Source: an uncultured Alistipes sp. (GTDB lineage Bacteria > Bacteroidota > Bacteroidia > Bacteroidales > Rikenellaceae). Taken from it: 64,000 nucleotides of DNA. This document shows positions 1 through 8,822 of the stretch, in pieces. The stretch spans positions 1 to 64,000 of the forward strand of contig CALUKI010000004.1 of the NCBI GenBank assembly GCA_944321175.1, read 5' to 3'. The position numbers and the translations under genes were made by a program. Below the pieces are notes generated by a model. It ran no database searches. It was not told the DNA's origin and saw only the letters and a program-made list of their open reading frames with translations. The stretch's first letter is position 1. Each line of letters starts with the position of its first letter.

Positions 1-132
1 ATTGTCGATAACATTGCGCATATCGCCCGAAAAAAAAGAGTCCGAAGGATTTTCGGACTCTTGACCGGTTGAAAGAAGTGTGTACCTAATCCTCGAACTT
101 CGCGGACAGGAACTCACGGTTCAGACGGGCGA
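1..132 (-). repeat. Partial duplicate of the frdB 3' end and its terminator
   Basis: Bases 1-132 repeat bases 164-293 almost exactly; I count one indel of 2 bases and two substitutions. On the minus strand the copy encodes the last 14 residues of FrdB ([14 protein letters not shown]), its stop codon and the following intrinsic terminator. A 31-base linker (133-163), rich in CCCC and GGGG, separates the copies. The left copy touches the window edge, so its full extent is unknown. The intact gene is the right-hand copy. Confidence 0.85.
30..60 (-). terminator. Intrinsic terminator, left copy
   Basis: On the minus strand a perfect 9-bp stem (GAGTCCGAA with TTCGGACTC, 5-nt loop) is followed by eight T. 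It is the undamaged form of the terminator at 193-219. Confidence 0.8.
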
Positions 133-192
133 CCAAGTCCCCTTATCAAAGGGGATTTAGGGGATTGTCGATAACATTGCGCATATCGCCCG

Positions 193-219
193 AAAAAAAA
201 GCCCGAAGGATTTTCGGAC
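193..219 (-). terminator. Intrinsic terminator of the frd operon
   Basis: On the minus strand just after frdB, a 7-bp stem with one G-U pair and a 5-nt loop is followed by eight T. A 2-base deletion relative to the left copy shortens the stem. Confidence 0.8.
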
Positions 220-246
220 TCTTGACCGGTTGAAAGAAGTGTGTAC

Positions 247-990
247 CTAATCCTCGAACTTAGCGGACAGGAACTCACGGTTCAGACGGGCGATGTGCGC
301 GATGGAGATCGCCTTCGGGCATTCGGCCTGGCAGGCCCCCGTGTTGGTGCAGTTGCCGAATCCCAGTTCATCCATCTTGGCGACCATTGCCTTGGCACGG
401 CGGGCGCCTTCAACGCGGCCTTGCGGCAGCTTGGCCAGCGACGATACGCGCGCGGCGACGAACAGCATGGCCGAACCGTTCTTGCAGGTCGCGGCACAGG
501 CCCCGCAGCCAACGCATGCCGCAGCGTCCATCGACTCGTCGGCATCGGCCTTGGGAATCGGAATGGCATTGCCGTCGGGTACCGAATTGGTCCGCACCGA
601 GATGAATCCGCCGGCTTGCAGAATCTGGTCGTATGCCGAACGGTTTACCACCAGGTCCTTGATGACGGGGAATGCCGCCGACCGCCACGGTTCGATGGTA
701 ATGGTGCTGCCATCCTTGAATTTGCGCATGTAGAGCTGGCAGGTCGTTACGGCCTGTTCGGGGCCGTGTGCATGGCCGTTGATGTGCAGCGAACACATGC
801 CGCAAATACCCTCGCGGCAGTCGTGGTCGAAAGCCACCGGCTCCTCGCCCGCATGTACAAGGTTGTTGTTCAGAATGTCGAGCATCTCCAGAAACGACGT
901 GTCCGGCGAGATATTCTCGACCTTGTAGGTTTTGAACGCACCCTTCGATTTAGCGTCCTTTTGACGCCATATCTTTAATGAAAAGTTCAT
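247..990 (-). CDS. frdB: Succinate dehydrogenase/fumarate reductase iron-sulfur subunit
   Basis: This is the iron-sulfur subunit of complex II (succinate:quinone oxidoreductase), working at the inner face of the membrane. The 247-residue protein has the 2Fe-2S cysteines near residues 58, 63, 66 and 84. Two further cysteine groups follow, [11 protein letters not shown] at about 159-169 and [11 protein letters not shown] at about 214-224, for the 4Fe-4S and 3Fe-4S clusters. It is the last gene of a minus-strand frdC-frdA-frdB operon. In Bacteroidales this enzyme usually runs as a fumarate reductase that makes succinate; the direction is inferred from the lineage. Its 3' end is duplicated at 1-132. 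Confidence 0.95.
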   Translation of the reverse strand: MNFSLKIWRQKDAKSKGAFKTYKVENISPDTSFLEMLDILNNNLVHAGEEPVAFDHDCREGICGMCSLHINGHAHGPEQAVTTCQLYMRKFKDGSTITIEPWRSAAFPVIKDLVVNRSAYDQILQAGGFISVRTNSVPDGNAIPIPKADADESMDAAACVGCGACAATCKNGSAMLFVAARVSSLAKLPQGRVEGARRAKAMVAKMDELGFGNCTNTGACQAECPKAISIAHIARLNREFLSAKFED

Positions 991-1028
991 AATGCAATCT
1001 TGAAATTAAAGTTTAACGTCAAATGGCC

Positions 1029-2975
1029 TTAGTCTTTGTAATTACGCTTGGCAAGGTGCACGAACTCGAAGTTCAGCGGTTCCTTGGTCATCTCCGGCAC
1101 CTCGTTCTCGCCTTTGTACTCCCATACGGCGGCATATGCGAAGTGCTCGTCGTCACGGTCGGCTTCGCCTTCGGGCGTCTGGTGCTCCACACGGAAGTGG
1201 CCGCCGCACGACTCTTCGCGGTGAAGGGCATCGCGGGCCATCAGCTCGCCCAGTTCGAGGAAGTCGGCCAGACGCAGCGCCTTCTCCAGCTCGACGTTGA
1301 AATCGTCGGCCTTGCCTACGACCTTCACATCTTTCCAGAACTCCTTGCGCAGGGCCTGAATCTCCGTGATGGCGCGTTCGAGCGACTCTTTGGTGCGGGC
1401 CATGCCGACATTCTCCCACATGATGTGTCCGAGTTTCTTGTGAATGTCGTCCACAGACTGCTTTCCGTTGATCGACAGCAGCCTGGCGATTTTCTCGCGC
1501 ACACCCTTCTCGGCTTCGTCGAAGGCCGGCGTATTGACATCCACTTTCGGAGCCTGGATCTTGTGCGACAGGTAGTCGCCGATGGTGTAGGGCAGGACGA
1601 AATAGCCGTCGGCCAGACCCTGCATCAGCGCCGAGGCGCCCAGCCGGTTGGCCCCGTGATCCGAGAAGTTGGCCTCGCCGATGGCGTAGAGACCCGGAAT
1701 CGTCGTCATGAGGTTGTAATCGACCCAGATGCCGCCCATCGTGTAGTGTACGGCGGGGAAGATCTGCATCGGCTGATCGTAGGGGCTCACGTCGGTAATC
1801 TCCTTGTACATGTCGAAGAGGTTGCCGTAACGCTGTTTGATGACCTCCTTGCCCAAACGCTCGATGGCGGTCTTGAAGTCGAGGAAGACGGCCAGACCTG
1901 TCTCGTTCACGCCGTAACCGGCGTCGCAGCGCTCCTTGGCGGCACGCGAAGCGACGTCACGCGGCACGAGGTTCCCGAATGCCGGATAGCGGCGCTCCAG
2001 ATAGTAGTCGCGATCCTCTTCGGCGATATCCGACGGCTGTTTCGTGCCTTTGCGCAGCGCCTGCACGTCTTCCAGCTTCTTCGGCACCCAGATACGGCCG
2101 GCGTTGCGCAGCGACTCCGCCATAAGTGTCAGTTTCGACTGCTGCGTGCCGTGTACGGGAATACATGTCGGGTGGATCTGCGTGAAGCAGGGATTGGCGA
2201 AGCCGGCCCCCTTGCGGTAGCACTGGAATGCCGCCGAACCGTTCGAGGCCATCGCATTGGTCGAGAGGAAGAAGACGTTGCCGTAGCCGCCCGAAGCCAG
2301 TACGACGGCATGGGCGCCGAAACGCTCCAGCTCGCCCGTCACGAGGTTGCGCGCGATGATACCGCGGGCTTCGCCCTCTTCGATGACGATGTCGAGCATC
2401 TCATGGCGCGGATAGCTCTTCACGGAACCTGCCGCGATCTCCTTGTTGAGGGCGGCATAGGCTCCCAGCAGCAGCTGCTGCCCCGTCTGGCCGCGCGCAT
2501 AGAACGTACGCGATACCTGCGCGCCGCCGAACGAACGGTTGGCCAGCAGACCGCCGTATTCACGGGCGAAAGGCACCCCCTGGGCGACGCACTGGTCGAT
2601 GATGAGGTTCGACACCTCGGCCAGACGATAGACGTTGGCCTCGCGGGCGCGGTAGTCGCCGCCCTTGATCGTATCGTAGAAGAGACGATAGACGGAGTCG
2701 TTGTCGTTCTGATAGTTCTTGGCTGCGTTGATACCGCCCTGTGCCGCAATCGAGTGTGCGCGGCGCGGCGAGTCCTGGATGCAGAAGACCTTGACGTTGT
2801 AGCCCAGCTCTCCGAGCGAAGCTGCTGCGGAGGCACCGCCCAGACCGGTACCGATGACGATGATGTCGAGTTTGCGTTTGTTTGCGGGGCTTACGACTTT
2901 GATGGCCGCCTTGTGGCTGCTCCACTTCTGAGCGAGATCGCCGGCGGGAATTTTGGAATCTAATTTGAAAGCCAT
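1029..2975 (-). CDS. frdA: Succinate dehydrogenase/fumarate reductase flavoprotein subunit
   Basis: This 648-residue protein is the catalytic FAD subunit of complex II, interconverting fumarate and succinate. The N-terminal dinucleotide-binding loop [13 protein letters not shown] lies near residue 42. The FAD-attachment histidine region ([13 protein letters not shown]) and the substrate-capping segment with HPTCIP follow in normal order. The length fits the Bacteroidetes/B-type family. It lies 25 bp downstream of frdC and 38 bp upstream of frdB, so the three genes are probably cotranscribed. Confidence 0.95.
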   Translation of the reverse strand: MAFKLDSKIPAGDLAQKWSSHKAAIKVVSPANKRKLDIIVIGTGLGGASAAASLGELGYNVKVFCIQDSPRRAHSIAAQGGINAAKNYQNDNDSVYRLFYDTIKGGDYRAREANVYRLAEVSNLIIDQCVAQGVPFAREYGGLLANRSFGGAQVSRTFYARGQTGQQLLLGAYAALNKEIAAGSVKSYPRHEMLDIVIEEGEARGIIARNLVTGELERFGAHAVVLASGGYGNVFFLSTNAMASNGSAAFQCYRKGAGFANPCFTQIHPTCIPVHGTQQSKLTLMAESLRNAGRIWVPKKLEDVQALRKGTKQPSDIAEEDRDYYLERRYPAFGNLVPRDVASRAAKERCDAGYGVNETGLAVFLDFKTAIERLGKEVIKQRYGNLFDMYKEITDVSPYDQPMQIFPAVHYTMGGIWVDYNLMTTIPGLYAIGEANFSDHGANRLGASALMQGLADGYFVLPYTIGDYLSHKIQAPKVDVNTPAFDEAEKGVREKIARLLSINGKQSVDDIHKKLGHIMWENVGMARTKESLERAITEIQALRKEFWKDVKVVGKADDFNVELEKALRLADFLELGELMARDALHREESCGGHFRVEHQTPEGEADRDDEHFAYAAVWEYKGENEVPEMTKEPLNFEFVHLAKRNYKD

Positions 2976-3000
2976 ATCTGGTGTTTTTTTGATTTACGAA

Positions 3001-3699
3001 TTAGCATGCACCGCCACAGCAGATGCTCTGGATGAAATAGACCACGACGACAGCCGCGAAACCGAGGAAAACGATCGTGGCAATGATGTTTGCCAGACAC
3101 TTCAGGCGCGGGTACCAGGTATCGTTGGCCCAGCCTACGGTCTGGAACATCGACCATACGCCGTGCGTAAGGTGGAACCACAGCGCCGCGAACCACAGCA
3201 GGTAGAGTACGACGTAGTACCATTGCGAGAAGGTGTACTGGATGAGGGCCGCACCGTCGGCAGGGTGGTAGCCCAGCGAATTGACGTGTTCGCCCATGAT
3301 CTCGACGAGCTGCATCTTGCTCCAGAAGTTGATGAGGTGGAGCGCCAGGCCGGCGAGGATGATCCATCCCAGCACGAGCATGTTTTTCGATGCCCAGTCC
3401 ACACCGGGTTCGGTAACGGTAACTTCATAGCGTTGTTTTCCGCGTGCCTGATAGTTGTTGTATGTCAGCCACAGCGCATAGGCGAAGTGGATGACTACGC
3501 CGGCTGCCAGTACGGCCGTGCCTGCGAGGGCATACCAGTTGGCACCCAGAAACGCGCAGATCATGTTGTAGCCGTCGGGCGAGATGATTGCGACGATGTT
3601 CATGGACATGTGGAAGAGGATGAACAGCACGAGGAAGCAGCCCGTCACGCTCATCACCAACTTCTTGCCAAGAGAGGAATTGGTTAAGAAACAGCTCAT
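3001..3699 (-). CDS. frdC: Succinate dehydrogenase/fumarate reductase cytochrome b subunit
   Basis: This is the di-heme membrane anchor of complex II, carrying electrons between quinone and FrdB. The 232-residue protein begins MSCFLTNSSLGKK and has about five hydrophobic segments (for example VMSVTGCFLVLFILFHMSMN). Histidines such as H in LFHMSMN and FHLTHGVW are likely heme ligands of the B-type family. An open frame continues 26 codons upstream, but that part overlaps the predicted promoter at 3748-3777, so the ATG at 3699 is preferred. It is the first gene of the operon. Confidence 0.92.
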   Translation of the reverse strand: MSCFLTNSSLGKKLVMSVTGCFLVLFILFHMSMNIVAIISPDGYNMICAFLGANWYALAGTAVLAAGVVIHFAYALWLTYNNYQARGKQRYEVTVTEPGVDWASKNMLVLGWIILAGLALHLINFWSKMQLVEIMGEHVNSLGYHPADGAALIQYTFSQWYYVVLYLLWFAALWFHLTHGVWSMFQTVGWANDTWYPRLKCLANIIATIVFLGFAAVVVVYFIQSICCGGAC

Positions 3700-3747
3700 A
3701 ATGTTTGAATTTTGTTTATTTTTGTTAAAGATTTCGTCCGAGTGCCA

Positions 3748-3777
3748 CAAAGATAGGTATTGTTTGCCGAATAACAA
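3748..3777 (-). promoter_or_regulatory. Bacteroidetes-type promoter of the frd operon
   Basis: On the minus strand the -7 element TATCTTTG (3748-3755) is preceded by TTG (3775-3777) at a 19-bp spacing. This places the transcript start near 3740, about 40 nt before the frdC ATG. Confidence 0.75.
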
Positions 3778-4058
3778 TGCAAAACCGCCGGAAAAATAAC
3801 GGGCCGGATACCTAAAATCGGGGAGGCGGCCGGTCCGGCCGGTCGGGTGGCGCGGGAAAGCAACCGTCGGGATGTCATGCGGCTGCCGTACAGATGGCGT
3901 GCACGGAGTCCGTGCAGTTTATGGAAAGACTTCTGCACGGCTCCCGAAATGGCATGCGGTATGCGGATGGAAGGGAGACGGGCGTGCAAGGAAAACGGCG
4001 GAGTGCTGTTGTCGGAACTGGTTGGAATTGAATGGTAAAAGATCGGATTTGAAAATTT

Positions 4059-4589
4059 ATGGAGAAAAGAGAGATACGGAGCGTCATGCGAAAACTCAAC
4101 GGGTCGCTGACGGTCTCGGAACGGTTGAAGGCTTCGGCGGCGATCTTTTCGGCTGTCGAGCGGCTGCCCGAATTCCGGACGGCGCGGACGGTTGCCTTGT
4201 TTTCCGCGCTGGCTGACGAACCGGCGACCGATGAGGTGCTGGAGCGGTGGAGTGCAACGCGGCGGATTGTTTTGCCGCGCGTCGAAGGTGCGTCGATGCG
4301 TTTCTATCCCTACCGCTCCGAGACGTTGGCATTCGGCGCTTTCGGCATTCTTGAACCGCAGGGGGAGGAGGAGTGCCCGCCCGAACGGATCGACCTGATC
4401 ATTTGCCCCGGCGTGGCCTTTGCGAACGACGGACGGCGTCTGGGGCGCGGAAAGGGATATTACGACCGTTATCTTTCGTCGCCGGCGTTCCGCGCATTCC
4501 GCATCGGCGTATGCTATGCGCATCAGATCACCGACGACGTGCCGGTCGAGGAGCACGATGTGCGGATGGATCTGGTCATCTGTCCGTAG
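4059..4589 (+). CDS. 5-formyltetrahydrofolate cyclo-ligase
   Basis: This enzyme converts 5-formyl-THF to 5,10-methenyl-THF with ATP, recovering a dead-end folate in the cytoplasm. The 176-residue protein has the family layout: an N-terminal basic helix (KREIRSVMRKL), a PRVEG motif near residue 90, and the C-terminal signature GRGKGYYDRYL near 130-140 that binds phosphate. The length is typical. It stands alone and converges on gdhA. The two genes share the hairpin at 4728-4765. I found no convincing promoter in 3781-4058, which otherwise holds no gene. Confidence 0.92.
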   Translation: MEKREIRSVMRKLNGSLTVSERLKASAAIFSAVERLPEFRTARTVALFSALADEPATDEVLERWSATRRIVLPRVEGASMRFYPYRSETLAFGAFGILEPQGEEECPPERIDLIICPGVAFANDGRRLGRGKGYYDRYLSSPAFRAFRIGVCYAHQITDDVPVEEHDVRMDLVICP

Positions 4590-4727
4590 GGACGGGCGGT
4601 ATTTGCAGCAGGCGGTCGGTGCCGGATTGTGCGGGCGGGACTTTGCATCCGTCCGGAGGGGGGCTGTCGCAGGCCGGAATGTGTTTTGCCGGTTCCCGTT
4701 CCGCAGGCATGCGGCCGGACGATACGG

Positions 4728-4765
4728 TTTCGCCCCCGCAGGAGACCGTTCCTGCGGGGGCGAAA
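4728..4765. terminator. Strong hairpin between convergent genes
   Basis: A perfect 16-bp inverted repeat (TTTCGCCCCCGCAGGA and its complement) has a 6-nt loop. It lies between the convergent cyclo-ligase and gdhA genes. The arm ends give three T on either strand, so it could act as a weak bidirectional terminator or a transcript-end stabiliser. Confidence 0.65.
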
Positions 4766-4830
4766 CTTATGGTCCGGCTGCCTGTCCGACGGTTCCGCTT
4801 CCGGCGGAACGTTGCGGCGGCATGCGCCGT

Positions 4831-6186
4831 TTAGCAGCAGCCCTGTGCCAGCATGGCGTTGGCCACCTTCATGAATCCGCCGATATTGGCGCCCTTGACG
4901 TAATTGACATATCCGTCGGGTTCGGTGCCGTATTTCACGCACATGGCGTGGATGTTGCGCATGATTTCGTGCAGCTTGGCATCGACCTCTTCGGGCGACC
5001 AGTGCAGACGCATCGAGTTCTGGCTCATCTCAAGCCCCGACGTCGCTACGCCGCCGGCATTCGACGCCTTGCCGGGCGAGTAGAGGAGTTTGTGCTCCTG
5101 GAAGATTCTGATGGCTTCCGGAGTCGAAGGCATGTTGGCGCCTTCGGCCACGCAGATACAACCGTTTTTCACAAGCGTTGCAGCCTCTTCGCCGTTCAGC
5201 TCGTTCTGTGTGGCGCACGGCATGGCGATGTCGCACTTTACGCCCCAGGGCCGCTGGCCGGGGTAGTAGGTCGCTTCGGGATAACGGTCCGCATACTCCT
5301 TGATACGGCCCCGGAAGATATTCTTCAGCTCCATGACATAGGCCAGTTTCTCGGCCGTGATCCCCGTAGGATCATATACATAACCCGACGAATCGGAGAG
5401 TGTCAGGACCTTTGCGCCGAGCTGGATGCACTTCTCGGCGGCATATTGGGCGACATTTCCCGAACCGGAGATGCAGACCGTCTTGCCTTCGAAGGTCATG
5501 CCGCGCGTGGCAAGCATCTCCTGTGCGAAGTAGCATGTTCCGTAACCGGTCGCTTCGGGACGCATGGCCGAACCGCCCCAGCCCAGACCTTTTCCGGTAA
5601 AGGTGCCGGTGAATTCGTCGCGCAGGCGTTTGTACTGGCCGAACATGAAGCCGATTTCACGGCCTCCGACACCGATGTCGCCGGCCGGAACGTCGGTATC
5701 CTGCCCGATGTGGCGGGAGAGTTCCGTGACGAACGACTGGCAGAAGCGCATCACTTCATTGTCGGACTTCCCTTTGGGGTTGAAGTCCGAACCGCCCTTG
5801 CCGCCGCCCATCGGCAGGGTCGTCAGGCTGTTCTTGAACGTCTGCTCGAAAGCGAGGAACTTCAGGATCGACAGATTGACCGACGGGTGGAAACGAATAC
5901 CTCCTTTATAGGGACCGATGGCACTGTTCATTTGGATGCGGTAACCGCGGTTGATTTCGATTTCGCCCTTGTCGTTGAGCCAGGGTACGCGGAAGATAAT
6001 GACCCGTTCCGGTTCGGCAATGCGTTCGAGCACCTTCATTTTGCGCAGAACGGGGTTCATGACGATATACTCCGCGAGCGATTCGGCTACCTCTTGCACA
6101 GCCTGATGAAATTCGGGTTCTCCGGGGTTCTTGGCAATGATGCCTGCCATGAATTCATCGACGAATTTTTGTGCTTCTTTCTCCAT
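4831..6186 (-). CDS. gdhA: Glutamate dehydrogenase, NADP-specific type
   Basis: This enzyme makes glutamate from 2-oxoglutarate, ammonium and NAD(P)H. The 451-residue protein matches the hexameric bacterial family in length. It has the catalytic lysine region PMGGGKGGSDFNPKGKS and the dinucleotide-binding loop CISGSGNVAQYAAEK. An upstream open frame adds 23 codons, but the ATG at 6186 (MEKEAQKFVDEF) matches the family start. It is monocistronic and converges on the folate gene. No clear -7 box was seen in 6187-6320. Confidence 0.95.
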   Translation of the reverse strand: MEKEAQKFVDEFMAGIIAKNPGEPEFHQAVQEVAESLAEYIVMNPVLRKMKVLERIAEPERVIIFRVPWLNDKGEIEINRGYRIQMNSAIGPYKGGIRFHPSVNLSILKFLAFEQTFKNSLTTLPMGGGKGGSDFNPKGKSDNEVMRFCQSFVTELSRHIGQDTDVPAGDIGVGGREIGFMFGQYKRLRDEFTGTFTGKGLGWGGSAMRPEATGYGTCYFAQEMLATRGMTFEGKTVCISGSGNVAQYAAEKCIQLGAKVLTLSDSSGYVYDPTGITAEKLAYVMELKNIFRGRIKEYADRYPEATYYPGQRPWGVKCDIAMPCATQNELNGEEAATLVKNGCICVAEGANMPSTPEAIRIFQEHKLLYSPGKASNAGGVATSGLEMSQNSMRLHWSPEEVDAKLHEIMRNIHAMCVKYGTEPDGYVNYVKGANIGGFMKVANAMLAQGCC

Positions 6187-6321
6187 AGTTGAGGTGTTTT
6201 GCGGGGCGTCCGGCGAATTCGGCGCCGAAAGTCCGGTTATTGTTCGTGGTTGCATGCAGTCCCGGTTCCGAATTCACCGTTTCTACACGGACGCGGGGCC
6301 CGTCTGGTCCCGATTTTTTTT

Positions 6322-6347
6322 GCCGGCCGTCTGAGGTTGCGGCCGGC
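6322..6347. other. Inverted repeat between gdhA and the PfkB-family kinase
   Basis: GCCGGCCG (6322-6329) pairs with CGGCCGGC (6340-6347) around a 10-nt loop. Eight T precede it on the plus strand, the wrong side for termination of either flanking gene, so its role is unclear. Confidence 0.4.
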
Positions 6348-6391
6348 ATTGTCGTTCGCGGAGCGGGAAGGTCTCCCCGCTTTGGAGGGGG

Positions 6392-7393
6392 TCAGAAGAG
6401 GTAACGTTCGTTGCGCACCTTCTTCACGAGGCGGAAAATATCCTCCCACGCCTCCTCGCCGAAAGTCGTTCCTACGACCTCGATGACTTTTCCGGCCGTG
6501 ATGGCGCCGATCGTGCCGCATTGGCGGAGCGTCAGGTCATGGCACATGCCGTAAAGGAATCCTGCGGCATAGAAGTCGCCGGCACCCGTCGTATCGACCC
6601 GTTTCGCAGCGGCCATGATTCCGACGTGGACGACCTCTCCGCCATATTTGATCAGCGCACCGCGCATGCCGATCTTGACGACGGCCAGTTCGCATAGCTC
6701 CGAAATCGCCTGCAGGGCGTTGACCGGTTCCTCTTCGCCGGTAAAGGTGACGGCTTCGTCTTCATTCGCAAAGACAATATCGACATATTGTTCGACGAGA
6801 CGGTGCAGAAAATCGAGATTTTCCTTGACGATATTGAAGCTTGCCAGATCGATGGCGACCTGCAGGCCTTTTTCCTTGGCCAGTCGGGCGGCCTGTTCGA
6901 TCAGGCGGTGATTCTGTACGAGATAGCCCTCGATATAGACGCAGTCGAAGCCTTCGAAGACGGTTGCCGAGAGGTCCTGGGCCGTCAATTCGAGTGCGGC
7001 GCCCAAATGGGTGATCATGGTCCGTTCGCCGTCGGGCGAAATCAGCGCCACGCATTTGCCGGAACGCTCCTTGCCGCGAAAGATGACGGGCTTGACTCCG
7101 AGATTCTCCAGTGCCTGTACGAAAAAATCGCCCGTCGTATCGGGCCCGACCTTTCCGATGAAACCCGTATCGCAACCCATGCGGGCCATGGCGCGGATCG
7201 TATTGCCCGCCGAGCCGCCCAATGAAAGCGAATAGGGCAGTCCGGCCACCGACTTCGATATTTCGGTCTGGAGCTTGTTGTCCACCAGACTCATCGAACC
7301 CTTTTCGAGTGTATATTTTTTCAATACGGCATCCGACTCCAGATTGACCAGCATGTCGGTCAGGGCGTTGCCGATTCCGATTACACGTTTCAT
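6392..7393 (-). CDS. PfkB-family sugar/adenosine kinase
   Basis: This 333-residue ribokinase-fold protein phosphorylates a sugar or nucleoside with ATP. The N-terminal GNALTDMLVNLE and the glycine pair GGSAGNTIRAMARMG near residue 57 form the substrate site. The PfkB signature with the catalytic aspartate is DTTGAGDFYAAGF near 250-263. Bacteroidetes members are often annotated as adenosine kinase, but substrate cannot be settled from sequence. It follows pfkA by 72 bp on the same strand and may be cotranscribed with it. Confidence 0.88.
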   Translation of the reverse strand: MKRVIGIGNALTDMLVNLESDAVLKKYTLEKGSMSLVDNKLQTEISKSVAGLPYSLSLGGSAGNTIRAMARMGCDTGFIGKVGPDTTGDFFVQALENLGVKPVIFRGKERSGKCVALISPDGERTMITHLGAALELTAQDLSATVFEGFDCVYIEGYLVQNHRLIEQAARLAKEKGLQVAIDLASFNIVKENLDFLHRLVEQYVDIVFANEDEAVTFTGEEEPVNALQAISELCELAVVKIGMRGALIKYGGEVVHVGIMAAAKRVDTTGAGDFYAAGFLYGMCHDLTLRQCGTIGAITAGKVIEVVGTTFGEEAWEDIFRLVKKVRNERYLF

Positions 7394-7465
7394 TCGATCG
7401 TCAGGTTAGGTTGGTTTTGATTTGTCCGGTTGTTTTTTTCGTATGCGTGCCGTATGCGGAGTGAA

Positions 7466-8446
7466 TCACATCGAAAGGATTTTGACCAGATTCACATAAT
7501 CCCGGTTGATCGTTTTGTTGTGCCGGATCGCACGGGAGAAGGGAACATAGACCAGTTCGTTGTTCTGGATGCCGATCATGACATTGCGCTGCCCCTCCAT
7601 GATTGCCTGAATGGCCATTGCGCCCATGCGCGATGCCAGAATCCGATCCTGAGCCGTCGGCGAGCCGCCGCGTTGGATGTGTCCCAGAATCGTCACGCGG
7701 GCATCGTATTGCGGGAACTCCTTTTTCACACGTTCGGCCAGTCCCATCGCCCCTCCCGTATGGGGATTCTCCGCGACGATGACGATTGCCGAATTCTTGC
7801 TTTTGCGGAATCCCTGGTTGATCAGTTCGGCCAGCTGATCGACTTCGGTCTCCATTTCGGGAATGATCGCTGCTTCGGAGCCGGTGGCGATGGCGCCGTT
7901 GAGGGCGAGATAGCCTGCCGTATGTCCCATCACCTCGACGAAGAAGAGCCGTTCGTGGCTTGAGGCCGTATCGCGCAGCTTATCGACCGCCTCCATGATC
8001 GTGTTGAGTGCCGTATCGTATCCGATTGTCGAGTCCGTACCTCCGAGGTCGTTGTCGATCGTGCCCGGAAGTCCCACGATCGGAACATCGAATTCCTGAG
8101 CGAAAAGGTTGGCGCCGGAGAGCGATCCGTCGCCGCCGATAACCACCAGTGCATCGATTCCGGCCGCCCTGAGGTTGTTGTATGCCTGTTGACGTCCTTC
8201 GGCGGATTTGAACTCCTCGCAGCGGGCCGTTTTGAGGATGGTTCCGCCCAATTGGATGATGTTGCTCACGGACGAGGAGTGGAAGTCGATGATTTCATTG
8301 GTTACCAGTCCCCGATACCCGCGCATGATCCCTTTTACGGAGAATCCGTTGTAGATCGCCGTTCGGGTAATGGCGCGGATGGCGGCATTCATTCCCGGAG
8401 CGTCTCCGCCCGATGTCAGGATTCCGATGCATTTGATGGCAGCCAT
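7466..8446 (-). CDS. pfkA: ATP-dependent 6-phosphofructokinase
   Basis: This enzyme commits fructose 6-phosphate to glycolysis. The 326-residue protein has the ATP loop [11 protein letters not shown] near residue 8, the GGDGS motif near 100, and the catalytic region [14 protein letters not shown] near 122-135, with the general-base aspartate in TIDND. The length fits the bacterial allosteric enzyme of about 320 residues. The ATG at 8446 ([10 protein letters not shown]) is chosen over a TTG 30 bases upstream because that TTG overlaps the predicted -7 box. Confidence 0.95.
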   Translation of the reverse strand: MAAIKCIGILTSGGDAPGMNAAIRAITRTAIYNGFSVKGIMRGYRGLVTNEIIDFHSSSVSNIIQLGGTILKTARCEEFKSAEGRQQAYNNLRAAGIDALVVIGGDGSLSGANLFAQEFDVPIVGLPGTIDNDLGGTDSTIGYDTALNTIMEAVDKLRDTASSHERLFFVEVMGHTAGYLALNGAIATGSEAAIIPEMETEVDQLAELINQGFRKSKNSAIVIVAENPHTGGAMGLAERVKKEFPQYDARVTILGHIQRGGSPTAQDRILASRMGAMAIQAIMEGQRNVMIGIQNNELVYVPFSRAIRHNKTINRDYVNLVKILSM

Positions 8447-8473
8447 AATATTAGGAGTTGATGTCACTTGCGA

Positions 8474-8481
8474 CAAAATTA
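8474..8481 (-). promoter_or_regulatory. -7 element for pfkA
   Basis: TAATTTTG on the minus strand fits TAnnTTTG and lies 28 bp upstream of the pfkA ATG. No clean TTG was found at the expected distance. Confidence 0.5.
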
Positions 8482-8636
8482 GTAAAAATTTTTTGAAACT
8501 CGCTATTTTTTATCTTTTCCATTCGATTTTTCTGCATTTTATGGGCCGAACGAGGAGCCGGAGAGGGTGAATTTTTATTCCGGTTCCATGTAATGTGTTG
8601 GAGTACAGGTTAAGATGTGATTCCCTGCCGTTTTTG

Positions 8637-8753
8637 TTATGATCTGTAATGGCGTCTCCTTTTTCTTGCATGCGGATCTGTTCCGACAACGGATTTCAAA
8701 GGGCAGATCCGCTGCGGCGGGATCTTCTGCGGCGGCAGGGTTACAGATCATAA
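8637..8753. repeat. Nested inverted-repeat element
   Basis: A 13-bp perfect inverted repeat (TTATGATCTGTAA at 8637-8649, complement at 8741-8753) encloses a second perfect 9-bp repeat (GCGGATCTG at 8672-8680, CAGATCCGC at 8704-8712). It fills much of the 376-bp gap between pfkA and the PspC gene, which holds no coding frame I trust. It could be a structured RNA or a MITE-like remnant; I saw no clear target-site duplication. Confidence 0.6.
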
Positions 8754-8770
8754 GCTCCGGACGCCATGGA

Positions 8771-8800
8771 AAAGAGGGGCAGGCTTTCGAAGCCTGCCCC
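8771..8800 (-). terminator. Terminator of the PspC/GIN operon
   Basis: An 11-bp perfect stem (GGGGCAGGCTT around TCG) lies 23 bp past the PspC stop. On the minus strand it is followed by TCTTTTCC, a short T-rich tail. A C9 run overlaps its plus-strand right edge. Confidence 0.7.
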
Positions 8801-8822
8801 CCCCCGATCCGAAACGGAAGCT

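Noticed and set aside
1023..2963. A 646-codon plus-strand frame opposite frdA
   Set aside because: It is the mirror of the frdA reading frame, caused by high GC codon use, and has no family motifs; frdA on the minus strand is unmistakable.
3530..3548. TTGGCACCC inside frdC as a sigma-54 promoter
   Set aside because: The -12 TTGC is missing at the required spacing, and it lies within a coding region.
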